This document shows, piece by piece, positions 16,601 to 26,959 of a stretch of DNA of 64,000 bases. Under the pieces are notes generated by a model. The model ran no database searches. It was not told where the DNA came from and saw nothing but the letters and a program-made list of their open reading frames with translations. A program made the translations under genes and the position numbers. Numbering within the stretch: the first letter of the stretch is position 1; each line of letters begins with the position of its first letter. The DNA is from Arthrobacter sp. FW305-BF8 (GTDB taxonomy: Bacteria > Actinomycetota > Actinomycetes > Actinomycetales > Micrococcaceae): contig NZ_CP084561.1 of the NCBI RefSeq assembly GCF_021789315.1, forward strand, positions 1,674,001-1,738,000, written 5' to 3'.

Positions 16601-19600
16601 TCACCGTCGGCATCGCACCCCGCGGGGACACCAACCAGAAGCCCACGCCGGTCGACGACCAGGCCAGGGTCCGGCCCGGGCGGCAGATCGCCGTCGACGC
16701 GGCCGGCAACGACACCGATCCGGACGGGGACCTGATCAGGATAACCAGCGACGGCATCGAGGCCGATGCCGCGCTGAAGGCCACTGTCAGCAAGCAGAGC
16801 GGCCGCATCCTCCTGCAGGCGCCCGCCACCGAAGGCACGGTCAACGTCCGTTACACCGTGGCCGACGAACGCGGGGCCTCTGCACAGGCAGCCATCCGGA
16901 TGGTGGTGGACAGCAACGTCCCGCTCCGGGCGCCGATCGCCCGGGACGACCGCGTGACGTCCGCGCAGACGCTTGGCAAGACCGCCGTGGACGTCCCCGT
17001 CCTCAAGAATGACGAAGACCCTGACGGCGTGGGCGAGAACCTCAAGGTCAGCAGTGCCGCCGAAACTGCGCGGCCGGGCACGGACGGCAACGTGATCGTG
17101 GAGCTGACCGGCGAGCCGCAGCTGGTGCCCTACACCGTGGAGGACGTCGACGGCCAGAAGTCGACGGCGATCATCTGGGTGCCGGGCCTCGGCCAGCAGG
17201 TTCCCACCCTTGCCAAGGACGAGGTCCTCGAAGTGGTCGCGGGCCAGTCCGTGACCGCGAACCTCGCCGAATGGGTCAAGGTCCGGGGCGGACGTTCGCC
17301 CCGGCTGACCCAGACCGACCGGATCAAGCTCATCGGCGCGGACGGCAGCAACCCGGTGGCCGGCAACGGCACAGCCGTCAGGTACACCGCGGACAAAGAC
17401 TACGTGGGCCCGGGGTCCATCACCTTCGAGGTGACGGACGGTGCCGGCCCGGACGACCCCGCCGGACTCAAAGCCACGCTGAGTATCCGCACCAAGGTGC
17501 TGCCCGACCCGAACCGCAACAACCCGCCGGTCCTTCTCGGCGGCTCGGTTGATGTTCCGCTGGGTGACTCCGCCGCCGCGGACCTGGCCAAGCTGACTAC
17601 CGACCCCGACGCGGACGACGCCGACAACATGAAGTACGAGGTCGCCGGCGCGGTTCCCCAGGGCTTCAACGTGTCCCTCGACGGCGCCTCGCTGAAGGTC
17701 TCGGCCAAGGACGGGCTGCGGCCCGGCGACGGGGGAGCGGTACAGGTGAAGGCCAAGGACCCCCGCGGCCTCGACTCCACCGCCACGTTCCGGCTCGCCG
17801 TTACGGCGACCAACCGGGCCAAGCCAGTGGCCAATGACGACGTGGAGGCAAACGCCGCGGCTGGCAAGCCGGTGACCGTCAAGGTGCTGGCGAACGATGC
17901 CAACCCGTTCCCGGAGACCCCGCTGAAGGTCATTGGCGTCGCCACGGAAACCGGCCAGGGCACTGCCGCCATCAGCGGCGATTCGGTGACGGTCACGCCG
18001 TCGGCCGGGTTCTCCGGCACCCTGATCGTGTCGTACACCGTCGGGGACAAGACCGAGGACTCATCCCGGTACGCCACCGCCCGGATCCGGCTCACGGTCA
18101 AGGACAAGCCGCTCGCACCCACCACGCCCCAGGCACAGAGTGTGGGTGACCGGACCGCGCTGCTGAACTGGACTGCCCCCGCGGACCGGGGCTCGCCCAT
18201 CACCAAGTACTCCGTGTACGGCGAAGGCGGATACAAGCAGGACTGCCCGGCCAACTCGTGCACCCTGAACAACCTGGTGAACAACACGAAGTACCACTTC
18301 CAGGTGACGGCGACGAACGAGTTTGGCGAGTCCGGACGCTCACCGGCGTCGGCTGAGCTCCGGCCCGACGTCAAGCCCGAGATGCCGCTGGCGCCGGGTC
18401 TGAAATTCGGCGACAAGCAACTCTCCATCGCCTGGAAGGCGCCGGCCAGCAAGGGCTCACCGATCAAGTCCTACGATCTCGAAATATCTCCGGCGCCCGC
18501 CGGCCAGAACCCGCAGATCCAAAACCTGACGTCCACCAGCTACGTCTGGAAGGGCCTCACCAACGGCGTGGCCTACAAGGTACGCGTCCTCGCCCGGAAC
18601 GATGCGAAGGACCCCTCGGAGTGGAGCACCTACTCCGCTGCCGAGGTGCCGGCCGGCGTGCCGGTGACGCCGGCAGCCCCGAGCGTCTCCGACGTCGCGC
18701 CGGTAGGGGATCAGAGCCAGCTCCAGGTGAACTGGACTGCTCCGAACAACAACGGGGATGCCGTTTCCTCCTACACACTCACCACGCTGCACAGCGGGGC
18801 AGTGGTCAAGAGCCAGCAGGTGGCCTCCGGCACGTCCCTGAACGTCACCGTGGCCAACTCCGAGGCGGACTATGCGTTCACCGTCTCAGCCACGAACAAG
18901 GCAGGAACGTCCGGAACCAGTGCGCAGTCCGCTCCCATCCGGGCTGCGGGAAAACCCGGTTCGGTTAGCAGCGGCACTGTTCACGCCCCTGGAAACACCG
19001 GCCAGCTGAAGGTCACCTTCACCCCGCTGAACCAGGCCCAGCGAAACGGGTCCCAGGCATCGGAGATTGGCTACCGCTGGACCACTGCCTACGGCTCCGG
19101 CCCCATCAGTGCACCCGGCGGCACCATCTACGGGCAGCCGAACGGTAAAAACATCACGGTGAACATCATTGCCTTCTCCACCAAGAACAACATCTCAGGG
19201 GATGCCAAGGCCATCGGCTCGGCTGTTCCCTATGGTGCGCCGGCCACGCCAGTGGTCACCGGCGAGACGTCAGCCAAGGGGGACCCGCAGGTTCACTGGA
19301 CCTGGAACGCGCCCTACGACAACGGCCGGGTCATTAACCGCTACGAAGTCAGCTTCGATGGCGGCGGGTTTACGTCCGTGGGGCTGAAACGCCAGTACAA
19401 CCGTGACGGCGGAGGCTGGAACCAACAGCACAGACTTCAGGTCCGTGCATGTAATGGCACCGACGGCGACAAGGACTGCGGGCAGCCGGGCTCTGCCGTT
19501 GCCACGTCAGGTGCCGATCCCACGCCTCCCCTGACTGAGGTCCGGGTGAAGCAGTCTGACAACAACAGCTGCCCCGGCAAGCCCAACGTCCCCGACCGGT

Positions 19601-19800
19601 ACAACGCCGCGACGAGGAGCTGCGGCGGCAGCGACGCCAACTGGGTGTCCTACTCCGACGGCTGGATCCCCACCACCTGCTGGTCCGAAATCTACAACAA
19701 CGGAACCCGCTGGTATCTGATGGACGGCGGGCCGCACAAGGGTTGGTACGTCAAGGGCACCACGGTGGACATTAGGGGTCCGGGCGTGGGGCAGTGCTGA
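13696..19800 (+). CDS. Giant membrane-anchored tandem Ig-like/Fn3 surface protein
   Basis: 2034 residues from GTG 13696. A basic tip (RNRRNK) precedes one hydrophobic segment at about residues 17-40 with no clear cleavage site, so it is probably anchored with everything else outside. Residues 41-400 are strand-rich and WD/NHL-like in composition. From about 410 to 1460 come roughly ten Ig/cadherin-like repeats carrying NDxDPDGD or a variant, likely calcium sites. About 1470 to 1940 are Fn3 domains. The last 90 residues form a separate module with several cysteines (NSCPGK, TRSCGG, TTCWSE, terminal GQC). The first gene of the cluster, it would be the surface product that the MoxR, DUF58 and kinase genes behind it serve. 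Confidence 0.85.
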   Translation: MSTLFGKLGLRNRRNKIVTGTVFSAAAAALVAGAVIYPGFKTTEVDLNDGGVWVVSKARNAVGRLNYPSRVLDGAVTPASTTFDVLQNAGKVFVDDESGSTLNQVSAANMRLGGDKQLPGSAQVSFGADTISVTDPAAGKMWAMSPSTVNAFDEESSEPAVAGSEGLVSAVGSDDRIYSADPKTGQVTVTTVDAAGAATGTASSTWDGLKGAGDLQISVVGDQAVVLDAAAGKLFLPGGREVPLADAREAKLQQPGPASDSVAVATGKALLKQPLNGAAARAVTFGGQGVPAAPVQLGGCVHAAWSGANKYVRDCANAADNKNVPVPKASASPSYVFRVNRDLVVLNDVNSGNVWLVNQNMQLVNNWDDVVPPKNQADDPEEESADDNTINVLPDRTKPNRPPETKPDAVGVRPGRTTVLSVLDNDSDPDGDVLTASLGAEGPRAGSIESIYGGSAFQITVPADAAPGTETFDYAAADGRGLSAGGKVSLNVVGPDENRPPAFKRGDPTTLLVEQGKTVSQNILTDWADPDGDDLVLMSATADNEQDQVKVRRDGLLTFQDSGASAGKKSVTVSVWDGRATTTGKVVVNVQPPGALAPVVNADHVTAVVGQDLVIAPLKNDVDPNGGALRLAQVEAAGAAELGPVTDGGTFTFRSRTPGPVYLTYLASNGPQSSQGLIRVDVESGKDSGNPVAVHDVALLPVGGSVLLDPLANDSDPSGGVLVLQSVAVPENATASVSVIDHSVLRITDIAGTKDAFLFRYTMSNGKASATGSVSVVPVPAPAVVEAPQPKPDEVNVRVNDVVTIPVLDNDTHPQGEKLTVDPVLPQAVPVEDGKSFVSENTLRFIAGSQPKTVRAIYNAVDPQGQKSAAAVTIHILPLEGAENSRPQPKNLTARVVAGGTVRIPVPLDGIDPDGDSVQLTGIDSTPGMGTATAGSSFIDFVAAGNGAGTDTFRYKVVDRQGAVNTGTVTVGIAPRGDTNQKPTPVDDQARVRPGRQIAVDAAGNDTDPDGDLIRITSDGIEADAALKATVSKQSGRILLQAPATEGTVNVRYTVADERGASAQAAIRMVVDSNVPLRAPIARDDRVTSAQTLGKTAVDVPVLKNDEDPDGVGENLKVSSAAETARPGTDGNVIVELTGEPQLVPYTVEDVDGQKSTAIIWVPGLGQQVPTLAKDEVLEVVAGQSVTANLAEWVKVRGGRSPRLTQTDRIKLIGADGSNPVAGNGTAVRYTADKDYVGPGSITFEVTDGAGPDDPAGLKATLSIRTKVLPDPNRNNPPVLLGGSVDVPLGDSAAADLAKLTTDPDADDADNMKYEVAGAVPQGFNVSLDGASLKVSAKDGLRPGDGGAVQVKAKDPRGLDSTATFRLAVTATNRAKPVANDDVEANAAAGKPVTVKVLANDANPFPETPLKVIGVATETGQGTAAISGDSVTVTPSAGFSGTLIVSYTVGDKTEDSSRYATARIRLTVKDKPLAPTTPQAQSVGDRTALLNWTAPADRGSPITKYSVYGEGGYKQDCPANSCTLNNLVNNTKYHFQVTATNEFGESGRSPASAELRPDVKPEMPLAPGLKFGDKQLSIAWKAPASKGSPIKSYDLEISPAPAGQNPQIQNLTSTSYVWKGLTNGVAYKVRVLARNDAKDPSEWSTYSAAEVPAGVPVTPAAPSVSDVAPVGDQSQLQVNWTAPNNNGDAVSSYTLTTLHSGAVVKSQQVASGTSLNVTVANSEADYAFTVSATNKAGTSGTSAQSAPIRAAGKPGSVSSGTVHAPGNTGQLKVTFTPLNQAQRNGSQASEIGYRWTTAYGSGPISAPGGTIYGQPNGKNITVNIIAFSTKNNISGDAKAIGSAVPYGAPATPVVTGETSAKGDPQVHWTWNAPYDNGRVINRYEVSFDGGGFTSVGLKRQYNRDGGGWNQQHRLQVRACNGTDGDKDCGQPGSAVATSGADPTPPLTEVRVKQSDNNSCPGKPNVPDRYNAATRSCGGSDANWVSYSDGWIPTTCWSEIYNNGTRWYLMDGGPHKGWYVKGTTVDIRGPGVGQC

Positions 19801-19881
19801 CCATTCCGCCCCACCGCCTTTTTGAACGCCACCGCCTGCTGAGAACGAACAAGCCTGCAATTACACAGAAGAGGAACAACC

Positions 19882-20853
<972 letters not shown>

Positions 20854-22191
20854 CGTGCAGCGGTTTAAGGTGCGGATGCCCCAGGTGCGGCGCTCTGGCG
20901 TGCGGCGGCCCGGGCTGCCGCTGCCCAAGGTCCAGCGCCAAGTTCGCCCGTCCAGGGTGTGGTCCGAGGCCAGCGGTCTGGCGCGGCTCGCGCTGGGCCC
21001 GGCTTGGCGGATGGCCGACGGCGTGTGGGGCCGCCGCGTCCGGCCTGTCCTGTCCGTGGTCAGTGTCCTGGGCTGGTCCGTGCTCGCCGCTGCAGTTCTC
21101 CTGTGGGCGGCCGGAAACGCCTACGGCTGGCAGGAGGCCAAGGCTGCCGCCATTGCGGCGGTGGTCCTCTTCGTCATCGCCGGCGGCTTCATCCTGGGCA
21201 GGTCCTCCTATGGGGTCCTGCTTGACCTGGCGCGGACCCGGGTGGCGGTGGGGGACAGCGCGGTGGGAAGCATTGCGGTGTCCAACACGTCTGCCCGGCC
21301 GCTCCTGCCGGCTGACCTCGAACTGCCCGTCGGGGCAGCCACCGCCGTCTTCCACCTCCCGCGGATGAAGCCGCAGCAGGTGCACGAGGATCTGTTCACC
21401 ATCCCGACGGCGCGCAGGGCCGTCATCGTGGTGGGTCCGGTGCGCTCCGTCCGTGCCGATCCGCTGCACCTGCTCCGCCGGCAGGTGCTCTGGACGGAGC
21501 CGCAGGACCTGTACGTGCATCCCCGGACCGTGGCACTCGCCGGCTCCGCCGCGGGGTTCATCCGCGACCTGGAAGGCATGCCCACCACGGAACTGTCCAG
21601 CGCGGATGTTTCCTTCCACGCGCTGCGCGACTACGTCCCGGGGGACGACCGGCGGCACATCCACTGGAAAACCACGGCCCGGACCAACAAGCTCATGGTC
21701 CGCCAGTTCGAGGAAACCCGCCGTGCCCACCTGGCCATTTCGCTGTCCATCAACGCCGACGAATACGCCTCGGAAGAGGAGTTCGAGCTGGCCATCTCGG
21801 CAGCCGCGTCGATCGGACGCCAGGCCATCCGCGAGCAGCGCGAACTGGATGTCCTGACCCAGGCGGGTCCGCTGCGCTGCGAGACCGGCCGCAACATGCT
21901 GGACGACATGACCAGGGTGGTCGGCACCCCGCTGCGGAAGACCGCCGTCGACCTCGCCCGCACGCTTGCCGACACCGTGCCCAACGCCTCCGTGGTCTTC
22001 TTCGTGGTGGGCAGCCAGGTGACGCCCGCCCAGCTGCGCTCGGCCGCCGCCTCGGTGCCGCCCGGCGTCCGAAGCCTCGCCGTGCTGGTGGATCTGGGCG
22101 CCGCCCCGGCCCGCGCCAACATCGGCGACCTCACGGTCCTCACCGTGGGTGACCTCGCCGACCTTCCCTCCGTCCTGCGAAAGGCTGCAGC

Positions 22192-24633
22192 ATGAGTGAG
22201 GCCACAGGTCTCCGCCCCCGCCGTTCAACCCGGACAGGCCGCCCGGAAAGCCCCCGCCGCCCGGTCACGCCGGCCGCCCAGTCCGCCTTCGCCGACGGCC
22301 GGCCGCTGTGGCATTTTGTGCTCGACGGCGGTGCCCTCACCGTTCTGCTCGGGCTGGGTGTCCTCGGGTTCAGCCTCAGCTTCGGCGGAGACCCGTATTA
22401 CCTGATTGCCGGTTTCGGCGGGATCATCCTGGGCCTGGCCATCGCTGCCTGCAACGCCCATTTCCGGCTGGGGCTGGTGATCACCACGGCCGCAGCCTTC
22501 GGCGCCTACTTGGTGCTGGGGACAGTCCTCGCCGTTCCCGATGCCGCGGTGGCCGGATTCCTCCCCAGCCTCGAATCCCTGCGGACGCTGTTGCTCGGAG
22601 TCGTCTTCTCGTGGAAGGACATGCTGACCGTCGGAGTGCCCGTGGGCACCGCGGGCGGGGTGCTGATCGTTCCGTTCCTGAGCTCGCTCATCACGGCCGT
22701 GGCCGCCGGTGTCCTGACCTGGCGGATCCGGAGCCCCTACTGGCCGCTCCTGCCGGTCCTGGTCCTGTTTGTCACCGGCATCGCCTTCAGCACCAATGCC
22801 GGGTTCCTGACCGTGGAAAGGGGCATCGCGCTAACGGTGGTGGGCATCGCCTGGGCCACCTTCCGGCGGGACGCCCTGCGCCGGCGCGACACCCGCAAGG
22901 TCTCGGTGAACCGTCCCCAGTATGACGCCGGCACCGCCGGGAAGGCACGCATGCGCCGCCTCGCCGCTGGAGCCGCGGTGCTGGCGGCAACGGTGGGAAT
23001 AACCGCGGCCGTGTCGCCGCTCATCGCCGCCGGTGACGAGCGGCGCGTCCTCCGCAACGTCGTCGTTCCGCCCTTTGATCCCAAGGACTACGTCACGCCG
23101 CTGGCGAGCTTCCGGAACTTCGTCAAGGACAAGAAGGACGACGCCCTGTTCACGGTCAAGGGTCTGCCCAAGGACGCCCGGGTCCGGCTCGGGGCACTGG
23201 ATTCCTTCAACGGCACCAACTACGCGATGGATCCTAACGGTTCCGGCAGCTTCAGCAAGGTCGGTGACGCGAAGTCAATCAACACACTCGCCGACGCCAC
23301 GGACACGGTCCCGACGAATGACTACAGCCTGGACATCACCATTGATGACTACCAGGGGTACTTCGTTCCTGGCGGCCGGAAGACCACCGGACTCAGCTTC
23401 GGCCAGGGCTCGTCCGGCGCTGCTTCAGGGCTTTACTTCAACTCCGGAACCGACACCGCGGTGACCACGCAGGGCCTGTCCCGGGGTGACTCCTACACTG
23501 TCCAGGTCTCGGACCCGGTGAAGCTTGAGCACGGGCAGCTGACGCAATACGATTTCGCCAGGATCAGCCTTCCGGACACCAGCGACGTGCCGCCGGTGGT
23601 GGGCGCCCAGGCCAACGACCTGGCCGCGGACGCCCCAACCGCTGTGGACCAGGTCCGGCAGATCGAGGCCCATTTCCAGAAGAAGGGGGCCTTCAGCAAC
23701 GGGCTCATTGCCGACGGGCAGCTTCCCAGCGTCTCCGGGCACGGAGCGGGGCGTATCCGCGACCTGCTGACCGCAAAGCAGATGCTGGGCGACGATGAGC
23801 AGTATGCCGTGGCGATGTCCCTGATGCTGCGGCACCTGGGCATCCCCTCGCGCGTGGTCATGGGGTTCTACCCCGATCCGAAGAGCCCGGAAAACGGAGC
23901 CGGCGAAGTCAAGATCACGGGCAAGGACGTCCACGCCTGGGTGGAGGTGGCGTTCGACCGGGTGGGCTGGGTGGCCTTCGACCCCACACCGCCCAAGGAC
24001 AACGTTCCCATCCCGCCCGACCCGGAAAGCAAGTCCAAGCCGAAGCCGCAGGTCCTGCAGCCGCCGCCCCCGCCGCAGGAACCCGCCGACCTGCCGCCGG
24101 ACTCCTCTCCCGACGCGCTCGACGCCGACGAGAAGAAGAACAATCCCTGGCTGCTGTGGGGTCCCATCCTCACGGCCATCGGCATCGCCATGATTCCCGT
24201 AGGCATCCTCGCGCTGCCGCTGCTGCTCATCGCCCTGCTGAAGTCCCGGCGCCGGAAGGCCCGCTTTACGGGCGGCGATCCTGCCCAGCGGGTCGGCGGC
24301 GGCTGGAACGAGGTCCTCAGCCTGGCAACGGACATGGGCGCCGCCGTGGACAGCCGCGCAACCAGGCGGGAAACCGCGGCGGTTGTTGCCGAGGCGTTTC
24401 CCGCCACCGGCGCCACCACCACCGTGCTGGCGCACCGGGCTGACGCCTCCATCTTCGGGGCCGGGCAGCCGAGCGAGGATGAGGTCCGTCAGTACTGGGA
24501 CGTGGTGGATGGCTCACTCAAGGAGATGACCGGGACGGTCGGCTTCTGGCGGCGGCAGCGGGCGCGGTTCTCGCCCCGGTCGCTGCTGGCCGAGGCCCGG
24601 ACCGCACTCGCCGCACGGGGGTTCCGCCGGTGA
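22192..24633 (+). CDS. Polytopic transglutaminase-like protein lacking the catalytic cysteine
   Basis: 813 residues; ATG 22192 overlaps the DUF58 stop in ATGA. Seven or so membrane segments fill residues 37-285, an extracellular region follows, and the transglutaminase core lies at about 520-605. Its His and Asp are present (VHAWVEV, FDPTP), but where the nucleophile GDC is expected the sequence is GDDEQYAVAM, with Asp in place of Cys. The only cysteine I see is in the N-terminal membrane part. A Pro-rich linker, one more membrane segment near 655-680 and a cytoplasmic tail end the protein. It resembles TgpA/DUF3488 proteins. It may bind peptide or act as a scaffold without catalysis. Confidence 0.88.
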   Translation: MSEATGLRPRRSTRTGRPESPRRPVTPAAQSAFADGRPLWHFVLDGGALTVLLGLGVLGFSLSFGGDPYYLIAGFGGIILGLAIAACNAHFRLGLVITTAAAFGAYLVLGTVLAVPDAAVAGFLPSLESLRTLLLGVVFSWKDMLTVGVPVGTAGGVLIVPFLSSLITAVAAGVLTWRIRSPYWPLLPVLVLFVTGIAFSTNAGFLTVERGIALTVVGIAWATFRRDALRRRDTRKVSVNRPQYDAGTAGKARMRRLAAGAAVLAATVGITAAVSPLIAAGDERRVLRNVVVPPFDPKDYVTPLASFRNFVKDKKDDALFTVKGLPKDARVRLGALDSFNGTNYAMDPNGSGSFSKVGDAKSINTLADATDTVPTNDYSLDITIDDYQGYFVPGGRKTTGLSFGQGSSGAASGLYFNSGTDTAVTTQGLSRGDSYTVQVSDPVKLEHGQLTQYDFARISLPDTSDVPPVVGAQANDLAADAPTAVDQVRQIEAHFQKKGAFSNGLIADGQLPSVSGHGAGRIRDLLTAKQMLGDDEQYAVAMSLMLRHLGIPSRVVMGFYPDPKSPENGAGEVKITGKDVHAWVEVAFDRVGWVAFDPTPPKDNVPIPPDPESKSKPKPQVLQPPPPPQEPADLPPDSSPDALDADEKKNNPWLLWGPILTAIGIAMIPVGILALPLLLIALLKSRRRKARFTGGDPAQRVGGGWNEVLSLATDMGAAVDSRATRRETAAVVAEAFPATGATTTVLAHRADASIFGAGQPSEDEVRQYWDVVDGSLKEMTGTVGFWRRQRARFSPRSLLAEARTALAARGFRR

Positions 24634-26084
24634 ACCCTTCACCTGTAACCGGCGGGGGACCCGCAGGTGCCGGAGGATCTGGGGCTGCCGGGATCTCCGG
24701 GCAGTGCCCGCGCTGCGGGCAGCCTGTCCGCGCCGGAGCAAGCTTTTGCGGCGCGTGCGGGACGCCACTGCCTAACCGGGGAGCCCTGCTCGACCGGGGA
24801 GCCCTGCTTGACCGGGGAGCCACGCGCAATCCGGGAGTACCGCCCGGCCTGGGCGGGAGGCAAGCGGGTCCGATTCCCGGTACCATCCCGGTAGGGCAGG
24901 GGGAAGGAACGGACATGTCAGGCACGCTCACGCTGGTTCCAGCGGCGCCGGGCAAGCGTCTCGGCGCTGCCGTCCTCGATTGGCTGGCCCCGGTGGCCAT
25001 CCTGACCGTTCTGCTGTCCTTCGGGTTCGCGGGCATCACCAGCACGCGCAGCGCCGGACTCATCATTTACGACACAAGCCTGCTTGCCATCCTGTCGGGT
25101 ATCGGCGCCGGACTGGTGCTGGCCTACGCTTTTATCGTCGCAAGTGTCGAGGGCCGCTCCGGCAACACCATCGGCAACCAGCTCATGGGCATCCGCAGTG
25201 CTGACAAGGACGGGTATGCGCCTGGCCTCGGTGCTGTGTTCCTTCGGGGCATCGTGACCGGGGCAGGCATCCTGCTGGCCGTCCTTGCCGCAGTGTTGCT
25301 GGTTGTTTTCAGGTTGCTCGGCGCCGCCCTGCTCATCGTGGGGCCGTTGCTGCTCCTTGGGACTGCCTGGGCTGTGGTGGTGGTGCTCTCCAACACGTGG
25401 GACCGGAACGGCAAGCTCCGCGGATGGCATGACCGCGCCGCCAAAACCCTCGCGTTCGACGTCGTTCGTGGCCGCAACCCCGTGGCCACTGGCGGCATCG
25501 AAGGCCCGTACAGTTTCGCGCCGCTGGACTTGCCCCCGGTGCAGCAGGTGGCCTCCCCGGTTGCCTCCCGCACGCCGGTTTCTTCCAACACCCCGGTTGC
25601 TTCCAACAGCCCGGTTGCTTCCAGAACCACCGCCGAGCCGGTACCGCCTGCAGCCCCGGACGCCACCGACCATCCGGTGGTCAGCGCTGTCCATCCGGAT
25701 GACGCCATGGACCGCACCCAGGTGCGTGGCGGGGCGCGCCAGGCGGCCCCCGAGGCGGTGCTGAGGATCAGGCTCGACGACGGCCGCGACTTCCGCCTGG
25801 AGCGGAGCGTCCTGATCGGCCGGAACCCTGCCCCGGCTGCCGGAGAATCGCAGGCCCAGCTCCTGCCGGTTCCGGACCCCGGCAGGACCATTTCCAAGAC
25901 CCACCTCCACCTGCTCACGGACGGCACCGGCGTCTGGATAACCGACCGCCACTCGACCAACGGCAGCGCCATCACCACACCCGACGGCATGCGCACCGCG
26001 CTGCAGCCGGGCGTGCCAGCATTTGTCAGCCCCGGAACCACAGTTCATTTCGGGGACCGCACCTTCAACGTAGGACAGGCATGA
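24630..26084 (+). CDS. Zinc-ribbon, RDD membrane domain and FHA protein
   Basis: 484 residues from GTG 24630, overlapping the preceding stop (GTGA). A zinc ribbon with two CxxC pairs lies at residues 26-44, then a short repeat (GALLDRGALLDRGA). The RDD domain, with several membrane segments, runs from about 108 to 280 and ends GWHDRAAKTLAFDVV. A Val/Ala/Ser-Pro linker with repeated VASxxPV units leads to a C-terminal FHA domain (about 387-480): LIGRNP, ISKTHLHL and HSTNG hold the phosphothreonine-binding residues. It should dock proteins phosphorylated by the kinase encoded 4 kb downstream, at the membrane. Confidence 0.88.
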   Translation: MNPSPVTGGGPAGAGGSGAAGISGQCPRCGQPVRAGASFCGACGTPLPNRGALLDRGALLDRGATRNPGVPPGLGGRQAGPIPGTIPVGQGEGTDMSGTLTLVPAAPGKRLGAAVLDWLAPVAILTVLLSFGFAGITSTRSAGLIIYDTSLLAILSGIGAGLVLAYAFIVASVEGRSGNTIGNQLMGIRSADKDGYAPGLGAVFLRGIVTGAGILLAVLAAVLLVVFRLLGAALLIVGPLLLLGTAWAVVVVLSNTWDRNGKLRGWHDRAAKTLAFDVVRGRNPVATGGIEGPYSFAPLDLPPVQQVASPVASRTPVSSNTPVASNSPVASRTTAEPVPPAAPDATDHPVVSAVHPDDAMDRTQVRGGARQAAPEAVLRIRLDDGRDFRLERSVLIGRNPAPAAGESQAQLLPVPDPGRTISKTHLHLLTDGTGVWITDRHSTNGSAITTPDGMRTALQPGVPAFVSPGTTVHFGDRTFNVGQA

Positions 26085-26959
26085 ATTCACAGCAGGCGGC
26101 CGGAACCCCAGGGACCGGCAGCGAGCCCGGCCTCAAGCTGAGCTATGGCTATGGCACGGACCGTGGCCTTCGCCGCGAGCTCAATGAGGACTCCTACATC
26201 GCCTCGGATCCTGTGTTCGCCGTCGCGGACGGCATGGGCGGCCATGAAGCCGGCGAGGTGGCCAGCGGCATGTGCGTGCGGGCGCTGGCACAGCTGCCGC
26301 AGCTGGCCACGGGGGAGCGGACGGCCACCGCGGGGGTTGTGCAGCAGTACCTCGCCAGCGCCGACGAATCGATCCGTTCCGCCACCGGCTCGCGCGCAGG
26401 GACCACGCTCAGCGGCGTGGTGGTGGTGGAACAGATGGGTGTTCCCTACTGGCTGGTCATGAACATCGGGGATTCCCGGACGTACCGGCTGAGCCAGGGC
26501 CGGCTCAGCCAGGTCAGCGTGGACCACTCCGAGGTCCAGGAGCTCGTCGAGAGCGGCGAGATCACGGCCGAGGAGGCCGCGGTGCATCCCCGCCGGCATG
26601 TCGTGACACGCGCGCTGGGCGCGGGCGACGAGACCGAGGCCGACTACTGGCTCCTGCCCATAGAGGAAGGCGACCGGGTGATGGTGTGCTCGGACGGGCT
26701 CAACGGGGAACTGACGGACGGACAGATCCTGGACGTCCTCAGCACTGTCGAGGACCCGCAGGAGGCGGTGGACGCCCTGATCCAGGCCGCATTGCGGCGC
26801 GGAGGCCGGGACAACATCACGGTGATCGTGGTCGATGCCAGGAACGTGCTCAATGATGCCGGTGTGGCCACGACCGCACCGCGGACGGCCGCCGACGCGG
26901 AACAGGAGGACACGCTGCCGCGTGCCGGAAGCGAGGATGCTGTCAATGGCCGCAGCTAG
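26081..26959 (+). CDS. PP2C-family Ser/Thr phosphatase
   Basis: 292 residues from ATG 26081 in ATGA overlap with the gene before. The metal-binding motifs of the family are complete: ELNEDSY, VADGMGGHE, NIGDSRTYRL, VCSDGLNGELTD and GRDNITVIVVD. Unlike mycobacterial PstP it has no membrane segment, so it is soluble and cytosolic. It is the natural antagonist of the Ser/Thr kinase at 28.7 kb. The tail after 255 is Thr/Ala/Glu-rich and probably disordered. Confidence 0.94.
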   Translation: MNSQQAAGTPGTGSEPGLKLSYGYGTDRGLRRELNEDSYIASDPVFAVADGMGGHEAGEVASGMCVRALAQLPQLATGERTATAGVVQQYLASADESIRSATGSRAGTTLSGVVVVEQMGVPYWLVMNIGDSRTYRLSQGRLSQVSVDHSEVQELVESGEITAEEAAVHPRRHVVTRALGAGDETEADYWLLPIEEGDRVMVCSDGLNGELTDGQILDVLSTVEDPQEAVDALIQAALRRGGRDNITVIVVDARNVLNDAGVATTAPRTAADAEQEDTLPRAGSEDAVNGRS

